Source of the DNA: Pseudomonas ceruminis
GTDB taxonomy: Bacteria > Pseudomonadota > Gammaproteobacteria > Pseudomonadales > Pseudomonadaceae
DNA length: 64,000 bases
Assembly (NCBI RefSeq): GCF_021602025.1
Contig: NZ_BQHW01000004.1
Coordinates: 124,001-188,000, forward strand
Direction of reading: 5' to 3'
A model generated the notes under the pieces. It did no database searches and was not told the origin of the DNA. It worked only from the letters and a program-made list of their open reading frames with translations. How positions within the stretch are numbered: the stretch's first letter is position 1; every line of letters begins with the position of its first letter. The translations under genes and the position numbers were made by a program. Positions 48,504-60,570 of this stretch are shown here, piece by piece.

Positions 48504-51437
48504 TCACGTGTGAACGTAGTGCATGCCTTGGCGGGTGAGGGCGGTGCGCAACTGCGCCAGGCCATTGAGGTGGCGTCCGCTGATCCATGGCCAGTCTGGC
48601 TTTTCGATGTAGACGTAACGCCCGTCCTGGCGCACCAGGGTATATTTCAGTTGCCCGTCGCTGCTTCGATGGACCAGTTTGATTTGGCCATCGAGGTCGT
48701 TGAAGGTGAACATGCCTCTGCTGGCCAGGCTCATTTCCAGGTTCCTGCTGCCCCGTGTGGTCTGGGCCACCGCTACCTGTACCCGCAGATCACCCTGAAG
48801 GCGATGGATGTCAAGGTCGGCGCTGACAACCACGCGTCCCGGATCGACTTCAATGCCGCCCACTTCACCGATCTGAATGTCTTCAAAGCGCAGCCCGATC
48901 GCGCCTTGTAGTTCACTCAGGCCGGGTACGCCTTCGAAGGTGTTCGAGTGCGTACTGCCCACCAGGGCTACCCACTTGCCCGGGCCGCGTACGACCTGGT
49001 CGGCATCGATGGTCAGGTGCGCGAAGTAGTTCATCATCGTTTGCCGGGTCTGCGGCAATGGTGCGCTGTCCCAGGCCTGGCGGTAGCTGGCCATGCAATC
49101 GATGGACTGGACGCGGATCCGCTGTTTTTGGGCTGCGATCAGTACGTGCTTGAACGTGTAGCGGCCTGCGCGATCGGTGAAGTGCCCCATGTCCAAGGTG
49201 TCCGCGTAGGCCTCCAGGCTTGCTGGCATTTGCCCGGTGCGATTGAACAAGTCCAGGTCCGCTTGGTGGAAGTCCGTCAGAAAATGCTCCATGTACAACA
49301 CGCTGACTTTCTGCTTTTTCAGCAGCGCCATGTTGTCGATCAGAAAGCGTTTGCTGCCCAGTTGCGAGTGCCCCTCACCAATGACAACGCCGTGGCTGCG
49401 CTCATACAGGCTGCGGATGATCTGCTTTGGGCTCGCCTCTCGAGGCAGCTCGGGAGGCTTGGGGCGCGCAGGCAGCTGTACGCTTTCGAAGAACTGCCGG
49501 GCGTCGCTGGCCAAACTGTCGCGGCGTCTCCTGAATTCGATGTATTGCTCATTGGCTTCAGGGTTCAGGTCGACAAAGATGCCACTCAACGTTTTGTCAT
49601 TGCCCCCTTCAGCGGCGCTTTTCAAGCCGCTGCGCAGGGCTTGGGGGATTTCATAAGGGCTGGCGGGCAGTTCGGTCACTGCAGCGCTCCGTGCTCCGCC
49701 CCAAAGGGACAGCAGCTTGCGCGGCAACATACCGCCGCGTAACCCGAGGCGCTCGAAGGGCTGCCATTGTCCATTGGCATCCAGGGAGACAGGGACGTTG
49801 CGGTAGAAAGAAAACGGGTTCTGCGGGTCGACCACCACCCAGCTGTTCATTTGCCCGACAAAGCGTACCTGATAGGGTTGCTCGTCGATCAAGGCGTAGA
49901 AGTTGCCGCCCTGGGTATAAATGCCTTCCAGAGGGCCGCTGCCAGGGGAGCCTGTCAGTACCTCGTTGGTTTCGAAGGGGGCTAGCAGGGCGCTTTGCCT
50001 GACAGGTCTGTGCGGTTCAGGGACCCAGGTTTCGATCTCGGCCGGCGTCGCAGGCTCGCTGTCCTCGGCGGCGTGCCACGTTTCATCGGGCTCGCCCGGC
50101 AGCGGCGGCTCGGGCTCGCCAATCTCGCCCAGGCGGGCGTCCGGTGCACCAGCGAGCAGGGTCGCGCTGAACAGCGTATTGATGGCAGCCAGCACCGCAC
50201 CGGTTACCCCCTGCTGGCGTTCAGCGGTGGTATGGCCATTGACCGCCTGGTCGATGCTCAGGCCGGTCTCTGCCAGGCCGGCGCCCACCACCGCCAGGGC
50301 CACGGGCCAGGACACAGCAGCCATGGGGCCCACTATCTCGCCGAAGGCCTTGAAGTAACCGATCCACAGTTGTTTGCGCAAATCGGCATTGGAGCGCAGG
50401 GCGAACTGTGCATCGTCGATCATGCGTTTACGTGCACAGTCTCGCAAATGGCTGAATGCATCACCGGGCACTGTCCGGTCGAACTGGTTGAGGCAGGGGT
50501 GGTCGTCGCCTCCCCAGTTGAAGAACAGAAGATCGATCAGGTGGTTGAGGCCCACGCTGCTGTCCTTTTGGTCGAGCGTGTCGAGCGAGAAATGCCCCAT
50601 GAAGCGCGCCCTGTTATCGGCCTGGTTGGTGTTCATCAGCACCCACCAATACAGCTCGCTGCGGTTGCGAAATATGTGCAGGGCTTCGAACTCGCCTGGG
50701 GTGTAGAGCAGTTGGTAACCATCGTCCATCTCGACCCGGAGGATGTCGGTGGCCACATGGCCGCCGATATCGAAGGTGCAAACGCGGTAGCCAGCGGCGG
50801 GCGGGACGTGCTGCTGCAGTTGCTCAAGGGTCGGCGGCCAGGTGCTGGCGCCGGTCAGGGCGGTGGCTACCCTGCGGGCGCGCCTGGCCAGTTCGCTTTG
50901 TCCATCCTCCACGCATAACTCCAGCACCTTGGCGAGGAAGTTGACCTTGGCCAGGGTGCGATAGTCGTCGGCGTGCTGGGTCCAGAAATCATCCAGGCGC
51001 TTATGGAACGCGCTGCTGAAATCGATTTCCCAGAAGTCCTGAAGCACGTCGCGAGGGGCGATGGCAATTTCGTTGTGCTCGTCGAATACTTCTTTGTCCG
51101 CACCGTCCTTGTAGAAACCGGTCAGATAGCTGAGCAGGTCGGCATTGTCCTGGTCGTGGACGTCGAAACGGTGCATCACCAGTTGCGGCAGGGTCAGTGA
51201 TTGGAACGGTGACTCGCGGTGTTCCCAGCCACTGAATGACCGTGGGTTACTCACGGCGGTGTGAAAGCGGTTGAGATGAACCTGGTCAGGCTCCAACTGC
51301 GCCTGGTGGTGCTTGAACAGGATGGAAAGGGCGGTATCGCGTGCCATCTGGCGCATATCCGGGCAGGCGACGACCAGGGGCACGGCCATTTTCCGGAGCT
51401 GCTGGAGGGTTTGCTGCTGTCGGGAAGAGAGATCCAT
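48504..51437 (-). CDS. Large toxin-like protein with C-terminal GExH (TIKI/EreA/ChaN/PMT-type) domain
   Basis: 977 aa, no signal peptide. Residues 1-360 are a helical, Trp/His-rich domain like those of Pseudomonas dermonecrotic-toxin-type proteins (DUF6543-like, from memory). A hydrophobic hairpin (about 366-395 and 411-432) could insert in membranes. A Pro/Glu-rich linker (440-480) leads to a beta module (about 500-570) with QVRFVGQMNSWVVVDPQNPF. The C-terminal domain (about 668-860) has GEGH at 687-690, YMEHF at 715-719, and GSTH at 827-830. This is the GExH...GxxH pattern of the superfamily joining Tiki proteases, erythromycin esterase, ChaN and the Pasteurella multocida toxin. It stands alone: convergent guaA on one side, a divergent oxidase on the other, with no secretion or immunity gene. 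The toxin role is inference. Confidence 0.72.
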   Translation of the reverse strand: MDLSSRQQQTLQQLRKMAVPLVVACPDMRQMARDTALSILFKHHQAQLEPDQVHLNRFHTAVSNPRSFSGWEHRESPFQSLTLPQLVMHRFDVHDQDNADLLSYLTGFYKDGADKEVFDEHNEIAIAPRDVLQDFWEIDFSSAFHKRLDDFWTQHADDYRTLAKVNFLAKVLELCVEDGQSELARRARRVATALTGASTWPPTLEQLQQHVPPAAGYRVCTFDIGGHVATDILRVEMDDGYQLLYTPGEFEALHIFRNRSELYWWVLMNTNQADNRARFMGHFSLDTLDQKDSSVGLNHLIDLLFFNWGGDDHPCLNQFDRTVPGDAFSHLRDCARKRMIDDAQFALRSNADLRKQLWIGYFKAFGEIVGPMAAVSWPVALAVVGAGLAETGLSIDQAVNGHTTAERQQGVTGAVLAAINTLFSATLLAGAPDARLGEIGEPEPPLPGEPDETWHAAEDSEPATPAEIETWVPEPHRPVRQSALLAPFETNEVLTGSPGSGPLEGIYTQGGNFYALIDEQPYQVRFVGQMNSWVVVDPQNPFSFYRNVPVSLDANGQWQPFERLGLRGGMLPRKLLSLWGGARSAAVTELPASPYEIPQALRSGLKSAAEGGNDKTLSGIFVDLNPEANEQYIEFRRRRDSLASDARQFFESVQLPARPKPPELPREASPKQIIRSLYERSHGVVIGEGHSQLGSKRFLIDNMALLKKQKVSVLYMEHFLTDFHQADLDLFNRTGQMPASLEAYADTLDMGHFTDRAGRYTFKHVLIAAQKQRIRVQSIDCMASYRQAWDSAPLPQTRQTMMNYFAHLTIDADQVVRGPGKWVALVGSTHSNTFEGVPGLSELQGAIGLRFEDIQIGEVGGIEVDPGRVVVSADLDIHRLQGDLRVQVAVAQTTRGSRNLEMSLASRGMFTFNDLDGQIKLVHRSSDGQLKYTLVRQDGRYVYIEKPDWPWISGRHLNGLAQLRTALTRQGMHYVHT

Positions 51438-51630
51438 GGCGTTTACTCGATGAGGGTGAACGCCAGAGCCTGCATCGGGACAGTGCGTGGGTCGCGGTAG
51501 ATATCTCTTTAGGTGAAGGTACTGCTACAACACTTCACTTAATCTTTCTCAATTGCAGGTGTATCGTATTCGCCCTTCATCGCCAGCTGTGCTGGCAGCT
51601 TGATTGCGCCGAAACGAGGTACCCGCACCG
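51438..51630. other. Divergent promoter region, toxin-like gene / multicopper oxidase
   Basis: A 193-bp divergent gap. It includes GTGAAG and CTTCAC as an inverted pair around 51,513-51,538, and an AT-rich stretch before the oxidase start. I could not define -35/-10 elements with confidence and no further gene is seen. Confidence 0.35.
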
Positions 51631-53013
51631 ATGTCCTTCACCCGTCGACAAATGCTCAAAGGCCTGACTGGCCTGGTTGTAGTAGGCCTGGGCGCAGGAG
51701 GCGCGGCGCGGTACTGGCTGGGCAAGGTCGAGGACGACAATGCCGGGCATGATTACGAGCTGATCGCCGCCCCCCTGGATGTCGAACTGGTGCCCGGTTT
51801 CAAGACCGAAGCCTGGGCGTTCGGCCCCTCGGCGCCCGGCACTGAACTGCGGGTGCGCCAGGGCACCTGGCTGCGGGTGCGGTTCATCAACCATCTGCCG
51901 GTGGAAACCACCATCCACTGGCACGGCATCCGCCTCCCGCTGGAAATGGACGGGGTGCCGTACGTGTCGCAGTTACCGGTCAAGCCCGGCGAATACTTCG
52001 ACTACAAGTTCCGCGTGCCGGATGCCGGCAGCTACTGGTACCACCCGCACGTCAGCAGTTCCGAGGAACTGGGCCGCGGCCTGGTCGGCCCGTTGATCGT
52101 CGAGGAACGTGAGCCTACCGGCTTCCTCCATGAACGCACCCTGAGCCTGAAGAACTGGCACGTGGACGAGCAGGGTGCCTGGCTGCCGTTCAGCATTCCC
52201 CGTGAGGCCGCGCGTAACGGTACCGCAGGGCGGCTGATCACCATCAACGGCCAGGCCGACTCGGTGACCGAACTACCGGCCGGGCAGGTGGTGCGCTTGC
52301 GGCTGCTCAACCTGGACAACACCTGGACCTATCGGCTGAACCTCAAGGGCAACTTCGAGGCGAAAATCTACGCCCTCGACGGCAACCCGATCACGCCACG
52401 GCCGATGGATGACGAATACTGGCTGGGCCCTGGCATGCGCATCTGCCTGGCGATCCGTATCCCCGAGGCGGGCGAGGAAATTTCCTTGCGTGATGGGTTC
52501 GTGCGCCTGGGCACCCTGCGCTCGGTGGCCAGCAACGAGGCGCCCAGCGACTGGCCGCCGGCCTTGCCGCGCAACCCGGTCGCAGAGCCGGACCTGGATA
52601 ATGCCGAAAAGCTGAACTTCAATTTCGAGTGGGTGGGCAAGGTTTCGGTCAATACCGAGAACGGCAAGCCGCCGAGCCTGTGGCAGATCAACGGTCAGGC
52701 CTGGGACATCACCGACAAGACCTGTGCCGACCGACCGATCGCTACGCTGCAGAAGGGCAAGAGCTACATCTTCGAGCTGAAGAACATGACCCAGTACCAG
52801 CACCCGATCCACTTGCACGGCATGAGTTTCAAGGTGATCGCCTCCAATCGACGCAATATCGTCGAACCGTGGTTCACCGACACCTACCTGTTGGGCAAGA
52901 ACGAGCGTGCCCAAGTGGCGTTGGTGGCGGATAACTCCGGTACCTGGATGTTCCACTGCCATGTCATCGACCATATGGAAACCGGCCTGATGGCCGCGAT
53001 CACGGTGGTGTGA
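51631..53013 (+). CDS. Tat-exported multicopper oxidase
   Basis: 460 aa from ATG 51631. The Tat signal is SFTRRQMLKGLTGLVVVGLG (2-21), with the twin arginines at 5-6. Cupredoxin domains carry all copper motifs: HWHG with H96/H98, WYHPH with H138/H140, HPIHLHGM near 395 and HCHVIDHME near 445-453 with the type 1/trinuclear Cys-His pair. It is probably a periplasmic laccase-type or cuprous oxidase. The lack of a Met-rich insert argues against a CueO-like specialist. tadA starts on the last base of its stop codon (TGATG). Confidence 0.9.
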   Translation: MSFTRRQMLKGLTGLVVVGLGAGGAARYWLGKVEDDNAGHDYELIAAPLDVELVPGFKTEAWAFGPSAPGTELRVRQGTWLRVRFINHLPVETTIHWHGIRLPLEMDGVPYVSQLPVKPGEYFDYKFRVPDAGSYWYHPHVSSSEELGRGLVGPLIVEEREPTGFLHERTLSLKNWHVDEQGAWLPFSIPREAARNGTAGRLITINGQADSVTELPAGQVVRLRLLNLDNTWTYRLNLKGNFEAKIYALDGNPITPRPMDDEYWLGPGMRICLAIRIPEAGEEISLRDGFVRLGTLRSVASNEAPSDWPPALPRNPVAEPDLDNAEKLNFNFEWVGKVSVNTENGKPPSLWQINGQAWDITDKTCADRPIATLQKGKSYIFELKNMTQYQHPIHLHGMSFKVIASNRRNIVEPWFTDTYLLGKNERAQVALVADNSGTWMFHCHVIDHMETGLMAAITVV

Positions 53014-53492
53014 TGCGCCCGCAGATCATCGATCGCAGCCGCGATCAGGAATTCATGCACCTGGCTCTGGCCCTGGCCGCCGAAGGTGCGGCCATGGGTG
53101 AGGTGCCGGTGGGGGCGGTGCTGGTGCAGCATGGCCAGGTGATTGGGCAAGGCTTCAACCGGCCGATCATCGACAGTGACCCCAGCGCCCACGCCGAAAT
53201 GGTCGCCATCCGCGCAGCGGCGAAATCGGCCAGCAATTACCGGCTACCGGGCAGCACGTTGTACGTGACACTGGAGCCGTGCAGCATGTGCGCAGGGTTG
53301 ATCGTTCATTCGCGGGTGTCGCGGGTGGTGTATGGCGCGCTGGAGCCCAAGGCGGGGGTCGTGCAAAGCCAGGGGCAGTTCTTCGGCCAGGGCTTTCTCA
53401 ACCATCGGGTGATGGTGGAGGGCGGGGTGCTGGCGCAGGAGTGCGGGCAGATCCTCAGTGACTTCTTCAGGGCGCGGCGGGCGAAGGGTTAG
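53013..53492 (+). CDS. tadA: tRNA-specific adenosine deaminase
   Basis: Deaminates A34 of tRNA-Arg(ACG) to inosine. It is 159 aa from ATG 53013 (MRPQIIDRSRDQEFMHLALA), translationally coupled to the preceding oxidase by the TGATG overlap. Zinc/catalytic motif HAEMVAI has H60 and E62, and PCSMCAG has C90 and C93. The length and the GEVPVGAVLV block match TadA. It is essential in most bacteria. Its pairing with the oxidase is probably only positional. Confidence 0.95.
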   Translation: MRPQIIDRSRDQEFMHLALALAAEGAAMGEVPVGAVLVQHGQVIGQGFNRPIIDSDPSAHAEMVAIRAAAKSASNYRLPGSTLYVTLEPCSMCAGLIVHSRVSRVVYGALEPKAGVVQSQGQFFGQGFLNHRVMVEGGVLAQECGQILSDFFRARRAKG

Positions 53493-53580
53493 TCTGTTCA
53501 GCTTCGGCGTCACCGTCAGAACGTACGGTGACCCTGCGGGGGCGATGCCTGAACAGTCCGCGGACGGCTTCGCTCGAAGG

Positions 53581-55230
<1,650 letters not shown>

Positions 55231-55279
55231 CTAGAATGCACGGCCTCTAAGCACACCCCTTCCTGAGGCTGTCCCGACG

Positions 55280-58200
55280 ATGTTGATCCTGCGCGGCGCT
55301 CCTGCCCTTTCTGCCTTTCGCCACGGTAAATTACTCGAGCAACTGAGCCAGAAAGTCCCCGCTGTTACTGGTTTGTATGCCGAATTCGCCCACTTCGCCG
55401 ACGTTGACGGCGAGCTGACCGCCGACCAGCAGCAGGTGCTGGGCCGTCTGCTCAAATACGGCCCGAGCGTGCCGGTACAGGAGCCCACTGGCCGCCTGTT
55501 CCTGGTCGTGCCGCGCCTGGGCACCATCTCGCCCTGGGCCAGCAAGGCCAGCGACATCGCCCACAACTGCGGCCTGCAGTCGATCCAGCGCCTGGAGCGC
55601 GGCATCGCCTACTATATCGCCGGTGACCTGAGCGAGGCCGACGCCGAACGTGTCGCTGCCCAACTGCACGACCGCATGACCCAGCGCGTACTGGCCAAGC
55701 CGGAGCAGGCATCCGACCTGTTCAGCCATGCCCAGCCCAAGCCGATGACGTCGGTCAACATCCTCGAAGGTGGCCGTGAGGCCTTGGCCAAGGCCAACAT
55801 CGACCTGGGCCTGGCCCTGGCCGAAGACGAGGTCGACTACCTGGTTAATGCCTTCCAGGGCCTTGCGCGCAACCCCAACGACATCGAACTGATGATGTTC
55901 GCCCAGGCCAACTCCGAGCACTGCCGCCACAAGATCTTCAACGCCAGTTGGGACATTGACGGCCAGGCGCAGGAAAAGAGCCTGTTCGGCATGATCAAGA
56001 ACACCTACCAGATGCACAGCGAAGGCGTGCTGTCGGCCTACAAGGACAACGCCTCGGTCATCGTCGGCAACGTCGCCGGCCGCTTCTACCCGAACCCTGA
56101 AACCCGCCAGTACGGCGCGGTGCAGGAGCCGGTGCACATCCTGATGAAGGTCGAGACGCACAACCACCCGACCGCCATCGCTCCGTTCTCCGGCGCCTCA
56201 ACCGGCTCCGGCGGCGAAATTCGCGACGAAGGTGCTACCGGTCGGGGCGCCAAGCCCAAGGCTGGCCTGACCGGCTTCACCGTGTCCAACCTGCGCATTC
56301 CAGGCTTCGAGCAACCCTGGGAGCAGGCCTATGGCAAGCCAGGCCGCATCGTCGATGCGCTGGACATCATGGTCGAAGGCCCGCTGGGCGGCGCCGCATT
56401 CAACAACGAATTCGGCCGCCCGGCCCTGACCGGCTACTTCCGTACCTTCGAGCAGGCCATCAACACCCCGCGTGGTGAAGAAGTGCGCGGCTACCACAAG
56501 CCGATCATGCTCGCCGGCGGCATGGGCAACATCCGTGAAGACCACGTTCAAAAAGGCGAGATCACTGTCGGCGCCAAGCTGATCGTGCTCGGCGGCCCTG
56601 CCATGCTGATCGGCCTGGGCGGCGGTGCCGCCTCTTCGGTGGCCACCGGTGCCAGCTCCGCCGACCTCGACTTCGCGTCGGTACAGCGTGAAAACCCGGA
56701 AATGGAGCGTCGTTGCCAGGAGGTCATCGACCGTTGCTGGCAACTGGGCGACAAGAACCCGATCGCCTTCATCCACGACGTGGGCGCTGGTGGTATTTCC
56801 AACGCGTTCCCTGAACTGGTCAACGACGGTGGCCGCGGTGGCCGCTTCGAACTGCGCAACGTGCCCAACGACGAGCCGGGCATGGCGCCGCACGAAATCT
56901 GGAGCAACGAGTCGCAGGAGCGGTACGTGCTGGCAGTCAGCGCTGAGGACTTCGAGCGCTTCCAGGCCATCTGCGAGCGCGAGCGCTGCCCGTTCGCCGT
57001 GGTCGGCGAAGCCACCGCCGAGCCGCACCTGACCGTGACCGACAGCCACTTCGGCAACACCCCGGTGGACATGCCGCTCGACGTGCTGCTGGGCAAGCCG
57101 CCGCGCATGCACCGTTCGGTTACCCGCGAGGCCGAGCTGGGCGATGACTTCGACCCGAGCGAACTGGACCTGGACCAGGCCGTCGAGCGCGTCCTGCACC
57201 ACCCCGCGGTGGCCAGCAAGAGCTTCCTGATCACCATCGGCGACCGCACCATCACCGGCCTGGTTGCCCGCGACCAGATGGTCGGCCCGTGGCAGGTCCC
57301 GGTGGCCGACTGCGCCGTCACTGCTACCAGTTTCGACGTCTACACCGGTGAAGCCATGGCCATGGGTGAGCGCACTCCGCTGGCCCTGCTGGATGCCCCG
57401 GCGTCCGGCCGCATGGCCATCGGCGAGGTGCTGACCAACCTGGCCGGCGCCCGCATCGAAAAACTGTCCGACATCAAACTGTCGGCCAACTGGATGTCCG
57501 CCGCCGGTCACCCGGGTGAAGACGCCCGCCTGTACGACACCGTCAAGGCTGTCGGCATGGAGCTGTGCCCAGAGCTGGGCCTGACCATTCCGGTCGGCAA
57601 GGACTCCATGTCGATGAAGACCAAGTGGAGCGATGAGGGCGTCGAGAAGAGCGTCACCGCGCCCATGTCGCTGATCGTCAGCGGCTTTGCCCCGGTCACT
57701 GACATCCGCGGCACCCTGACCCCGCAACTGCGCATGGACAAGGGTGAAACCGACCTGATCCTGATCGACCTGGGCCGTGGCAAGAACCGTATGGGTGCCT
57801 CGATCCTGGCGCAGACCTACGGCAAGATCGGCGCCCAGGCGCCGGACGTCGACGACGCCGAAGACCTCAAGGCGTTCTTCGCCGTGATCCAGGGCCTGAA
57901 CGCCGACGGCCACCTGCTGGCCTACCACGACCGTTCCGACGGTGGCCTGCTGACCACCGTGCTGGAAATGGCCTTTGCCGGCCACTGCGGCCTCGACCTG
58001 CAGCTCGACCCACTGACCGACAGCCGCAAGGACGTGCCGGCCATCCTCTTCAACGAAGAGCTGGGTGCGGTCATCCAGGTTCGCCAGGATGCCACCCCGG
58101 ACGTGCTTGCGCAGTTCAGCGCTGCCGGCCTGGGCGAACAGTGCGTTGCCGTGATCGGCAAGCCGGTGAACAACGCTGAAGTGTCCATCAGCCTGAACGG

Positions 58201-59179
58201 CGAAGTGCTGTTCGACGACGACCGCCGCATGTTGCAGCGCCAGTGGGCCGAGACCAGCTACCAGATCCAGCGCCTGCGCGACAACGCTGACTGCGCCGAT
58301 CAGGAGTTCGACCTGCTGCTGGAAGAGGACAACCCTGGCCTGTCGGTGAAGGTCGGGTTCGACGTCAACGACGACATCGCTGCGCCGTACATCAAGAAAG
58401 GCGTGCGCCCGCAAGTGGCGATCCTGCGCGAGCAGGGCGTCAACGGGCAGGTCGAGATGGCAGCCGCCTTCGACCGTGCAGGCTTTGCTGCCATCGACGT
58501 GCACATGAGCGATATCCTCGCTGGCCGTGTCGACTTCGACGCGTTCAAAGGCCTGGTGGCCTGCGGTGGCTTCTCCTACGGTGACGTGCTGGGCGCCGGT
58601 GAAGGCTGGGCCAAGTCGGCGCTGTTCAACAGCCGTGCCCGTGATGCCTTCCAGGCCTTCTTCGAGCGCACCGACAGCTTCGCCCTGGGCGTGTGCAACG
58701 GTTGCCAGATGATGTCCAACCTGCACGAGCTGATTCCGGGCACCGAGTACTGGCCGCACTTCGTGCGCAACCGCTCGGAGCAGTTCGAGGCGCGCGTGGC
58801 CATGGTCGAGGTGCAGAAGTCCAACTCGATCTTCCTGCAGGGCATGGCCGGTTCGCGCATGCCGATCGCCATCGCCCACGGGGAAGGCCACGCCGAGTTC
58901 GCCAGCGAAGAGGCACTGCTGGAAGCCGACCTGTCCGGTTGCGTGGCGCTGCGCTACGTCGACAACCATGGCAAGGTCACCGAAGCCTACCCGGCCAACC
59001 CGAACGGCTCGCCGCGTGGTATCACCGGCCTGACCAGCCGCGACGGCCGCGTGACCATCATGATGCCGCACCCGGAGCGTGTGTTCCGCGCCGTGCAGAA
59101 CTCCTGGCGCCCGGATGAGTGGCAGGAAGACGCCGCGCTGATGCGTATGTTCCGCAATGCGCGGGTGTGGGTGAACTAA
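55280..59179 (+). CDS. purL: Phosphoribosylformylglycinamidine synthase (FGAM synthetase)
   Basis: Fourth step of purine synthesis. It is 1299 aa, the long single-chain gammaproteobacterial form. Order: PurS-like N-terminus, linker, FGAM synthetase domains ([20 protein letters not shown] at about 211-230; [20 protein letters not shown] at about 291-310), then the glutamine amidotransferase with nucleophile C1139 in GVCNGCQMM and the His/Glu pair in MPHPERVFR near the end. The sequence is intact. It is followed after 2 bp by a small co-directional gene. Confidence 0.97.
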   Translation: MLILRGAPALSAFRHGKLLEQLSQKVPAVTGLYAEFAHFADVDGELTADQQQVLGRLLKYGPSVPVQEPTGRLFLVVPRLGTISPWASKASDIAHNCGLQSIQRLERGIAYYIAGDLSEADAERVAAQLHDRMTQRVLAKPEQASDLFSHAQPKPMTSVNILEGGREALAKANIDLGLALAEDEVDYLVNAFQGLARNPNDIELMMFAQANSEHCRHKIFNASWDIDGQAQEKSLFGMIKNTYQMHSEGVLSAYKDNASVIVGNVAGRFYPNPETRQYGAVQEPVHILMKVETHNHPTAIAPFSGASTGSGGEIRDEGATGRGAKPKAGLTGFTVSNLRIPGFEQPWEQAYGKPGRIVDALDIMVEGPLGGAAFNNEFGRPALTGYFRTFEQAINTPRGEEVRGYHKPIMLAGGMGNIREDHVQKGEITVGAKLIVLGGPAMLIGLGGGAASSVATGASSADLDFASVQRENPEMERRCQEVIDRCWQLGDKNPIAFIHDVGAGGISNAFPELVNDGGRGGRFELRNVPNDEPGMAPHEIWSNESQERYVLAVSAEDFERFQAICERERCPFAVVGEATAEPHLTVTDSHFGNTPVDMPLDVLLGKPPRMHRSVTREAELGDDFDPSELDLDQAVERVLHHPAVASKSFLITIGDRTITGLVARDQMVGPWQVPVADCAVTATSFDVYTGEAMAMGERTPLALLDAPASGRMAIGEVLTNLAGARIEKLSDIKLSANWMSAAGHPGEDARLYDTVKAVGMELCPELGLTIPVGKDSMSMKTKWSDEGVEKSVTAPMSLIVSGFAPVTDIRGTLTPQLRMDKGETDLILIDLGRGKNRMGASILAQTYGKIGAQAPDVDDAEDLKAFFAVIQGLNADGHLLAYHDRSDGGLLTTVLEMAFAGHCGLDLQLDPLTDSRKDVPAILFNEELGAVIQVRQDATPDVLAQFSAAGLGEQCVAVIGKPVNNAEVSISLNGEVLFDDDRRMLQRQWAETSYQIQRLRDNADCADQEFDLLLEEDNPGLSVKVGFDVNDDIAAPYIKKGVRPQVAILREQGVNGQVEMAAAFDRAGFAAIDVHMSDILAGRVDFDAFKGLVACGGFSYGDVLGAGEGWAKSALFNSRARDAFQAFFERTDSFALGVCNGCQMMSNLHELIPGTEYWPHFVRNRSEQFEARVAMVEVQKSNSIFLQGMAGSRMPIAIAHGEGHAEFASEEALLEADLSGCVALRYVDNHGKVTEAYPANPNGSPRGITGLTSRDGRVTIMMPHPERVFRAVQNSWRPDEWQEDAALMRMFRNARVWVN

Positions 59180-59181
59180 GG

Positions 59182-59493
59182 GTGTACAAGCTCGCCTTCT
59201 TCGTCCCCGCCAGCCATGTCGACGTGGTCAAGGCCGCTGTGTTCGCCGCCGGTGGCGGGCGCATCGGCGACTATGACCACTGCGCCTGGCAAACCTTGGG
59301 CCAGGGCCAGTTCCGCCCGTTGCACGGCAGCCAGCCGTACCTCGGGCAAACGGGTCAGGTCGAAGTGGTCGAGGAGTGGAAGGTGGAGCTGGTGGTGGCT
59401 GACGATCGGGTGGTACAGGTCGTCGCCGCGCTCAAGCACAGCCACCCGTACGAGACGCCAGCCTATGAAGTCTGGCGGCTCGCCGAGTTCTAG
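59182..59493 (+). CDS. Small NIF3/YqfO C-terminal-like (PII-like fold) protein
   Basis: 103 aa starting at GTG 59182, two bases after the purL stop (VYKLAFFVPASHVDVVKAAV). It has GRIGDYDHCAWQTLGQGQFR and HSHPYETPAYEVWRL, the block seen in the inserted domain of NIF3/YqfO proteins and in stand-alone relatives with a CutA/PII-like fold. HPYE is the most conserved stretch. The function is not known; relatives are often labelled NGG1p-interacting factor 3. Close coupling to purL implies co-expression. A Met start upstream would lie inside purL and is rejected. Confidence 0.82.
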   Translation: MYKLAFFVPASHVDVVKAAVFAAGGGRIGDYDHCAWQTLGQGQFRPLHGSQPYLGQTGQVEVVEEWKVELVVADDRVVQVVAALKHSHPYETPAYEVWRLAEF

Positions 59494-59542
59494 AGGGCGG
59501 CGTCCCTGTGGTGGGTGCGGGCTTGTCGGCGACAGGGCCGGC

Positions 59543-60301
59543 TCACTCAGCCGCACGCTCCGTGGCCTGCCCGGCGCGCCGCAACCCTGTACACGCCAGT
59601 AGTCCCACCTCGAACAATACCCACATCGGCACTGCCAGCATCGTCTGCGAAAACACATCCGGCGGTGTCAGAATCATCCCCACCACAAAGCACCCGACGA
59701 TCACGTAGGGTCTGCTACGCCGCAGTGTGGCCACATCGGCCAGCCCCACCCACACCACGATGAAAGTTGCCACCGGGATCTCGAACGCCAGGCCAAAGGC
59801 CAGGAACAGCGCCATGATGAAATCCAGGTATTGGCTGATATCGGTCATCATTGCCACGCCATCCGGCGTCACGCTGGCAAAGAACCCGAACATCATCGGG
59901 AACACCAGGTAGAACGCGAACGCCATGCCGGCATAGAACAGCACGATGCTCGACACCAGCAATGGCAGGGCAATGCGCCGTTCGCGGCGGTACAGCCCGG
60001 GTGCGAGAAACCCCCAGGCCTGGTGCAGCAACAGCGGCATGGCCACGAACAGCGCGCACATGGCCGTCAGCTTGAACGGCGTGAGAAACGGTGAAGTGAC
60101 GCTGGTGGCGATCATGCTGGCGCCTTCGGGGAGGAAGCGACGCAGCGGTTCGGAGATCAACGTATAAAGCTGTTGCGCGAACGGGAACAGGCCGGCGAAC
60201 ACCAGTGTCAGCAAGAGCAGGCAGCGCACCAGCCGTTTGCGCAAATCACCCAGGTGACCGGTCAGTGGCATGCGTGCTGTCGGATCCAGGGCAAGGCTCA
60301 T
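59543..60301 (-). CDS. tatC: Twin-arginine translocase subunit TatC
   Basis: 252 aa with six transmembrane helices, receptor for twin-arginine signal peptides. It starts MSLALDPTARMPLTGHLGDL then RKRLVRCLLLLTLVF, where HLGDLRKRL corresponds to the HLxELRxRL motif. It includes PLLLHQAWGFLAPGLYRRER with the conserved Pro and Glu, and ILTPPDVFSQTMLAVPMWVL in the C-terminal half. It overlaps tatB by 4 bp. Encoded near a PhoX-type Tat substrate and type II secretion gspK. Confidence 0.95.
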   Translation of the reverse strand: MSLALDPTARMPLTGHLGDLRKRLVRCLLLLTLVFAGLFPFAQQLYTLISEPLRRFLPEGASMIATSVTSPFLTPFKLTAMCALFVAMPLLLHQAWGFLAPGLYRRERRIALPLLVSSIVLFYAGMAFAFYLVFPMMFGFFASVTPDGVAMMTDISQYLDFIMALFLAFGLAFEIPVATFIVVWVGLADVATLRRSRPYVIVGCFVVGMILTPPDVFSQTMLAVPMWVLFEVGLLACTGLRRAGQATERAAE

Positions 60302-60570
60302 GGGTTGTTCTCCCTGGGCACCTTGCTCGGCTCGGGGGTAAGGCTGATGCCTTGGCGGATGTCCTGCTCAAGGCGCCGCAGCGGCGCGCTGTCGAATGGC
60401 GGCATGTCGATCTCGCGCTCCATCTGCGCGCGCAGCCCCTGCATTGCCCGGCGCGCCTGGCCCAGGCCACGGCCCAAGGTACGCACCGCCACGGGCAGAC
60501 GTTCCGGGCCAAGCACCAGCAGGGCGACGACGCCCACCAGCAGCAGTTCGCTGAAGCCTACCTCGAACAT
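60298..60570 (-). CDS. tatB: Twin-arginine translocase subunit TatB
   Basis: 90 aa: one N-terminal transmembrane helix ([20 protein letters not shown]), the GPERLP hinge at 21-26 and an amphipathic helix (VAVRTLGRGLGQARRAMQGL), then a short acidic/polar tail. It is shorter than the principal TatB of gammaproteobacteria, as expected of an accessory Tat set. It overlaps tatC by 4 bp, and its first base is the first base of the tatA stop region (ATGA-type junction). Confidence 0.93.
   Translation of the reverse strand: MFEVGFSELLLVGVVALLVLGPERLPVAVRTLGRGLGQARRAMQGLRAQMEREIDMPPFDSAPLRRLEQDIRQGISLTPEPSKVPRENNP

Noticed and set aside
46814-48565. A 583-codon frame antisense to guaA
   Set aside because: Opposite an intact guaA, no domain, and composition typical of a shadow frame.
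56198-59071. A 957-codon open frame antisense to purL
   Set aside because: Same shadow composition (His, Val, Gly, Gln rich), no motif, and purL is complete with all catalytic residues on the other strand.
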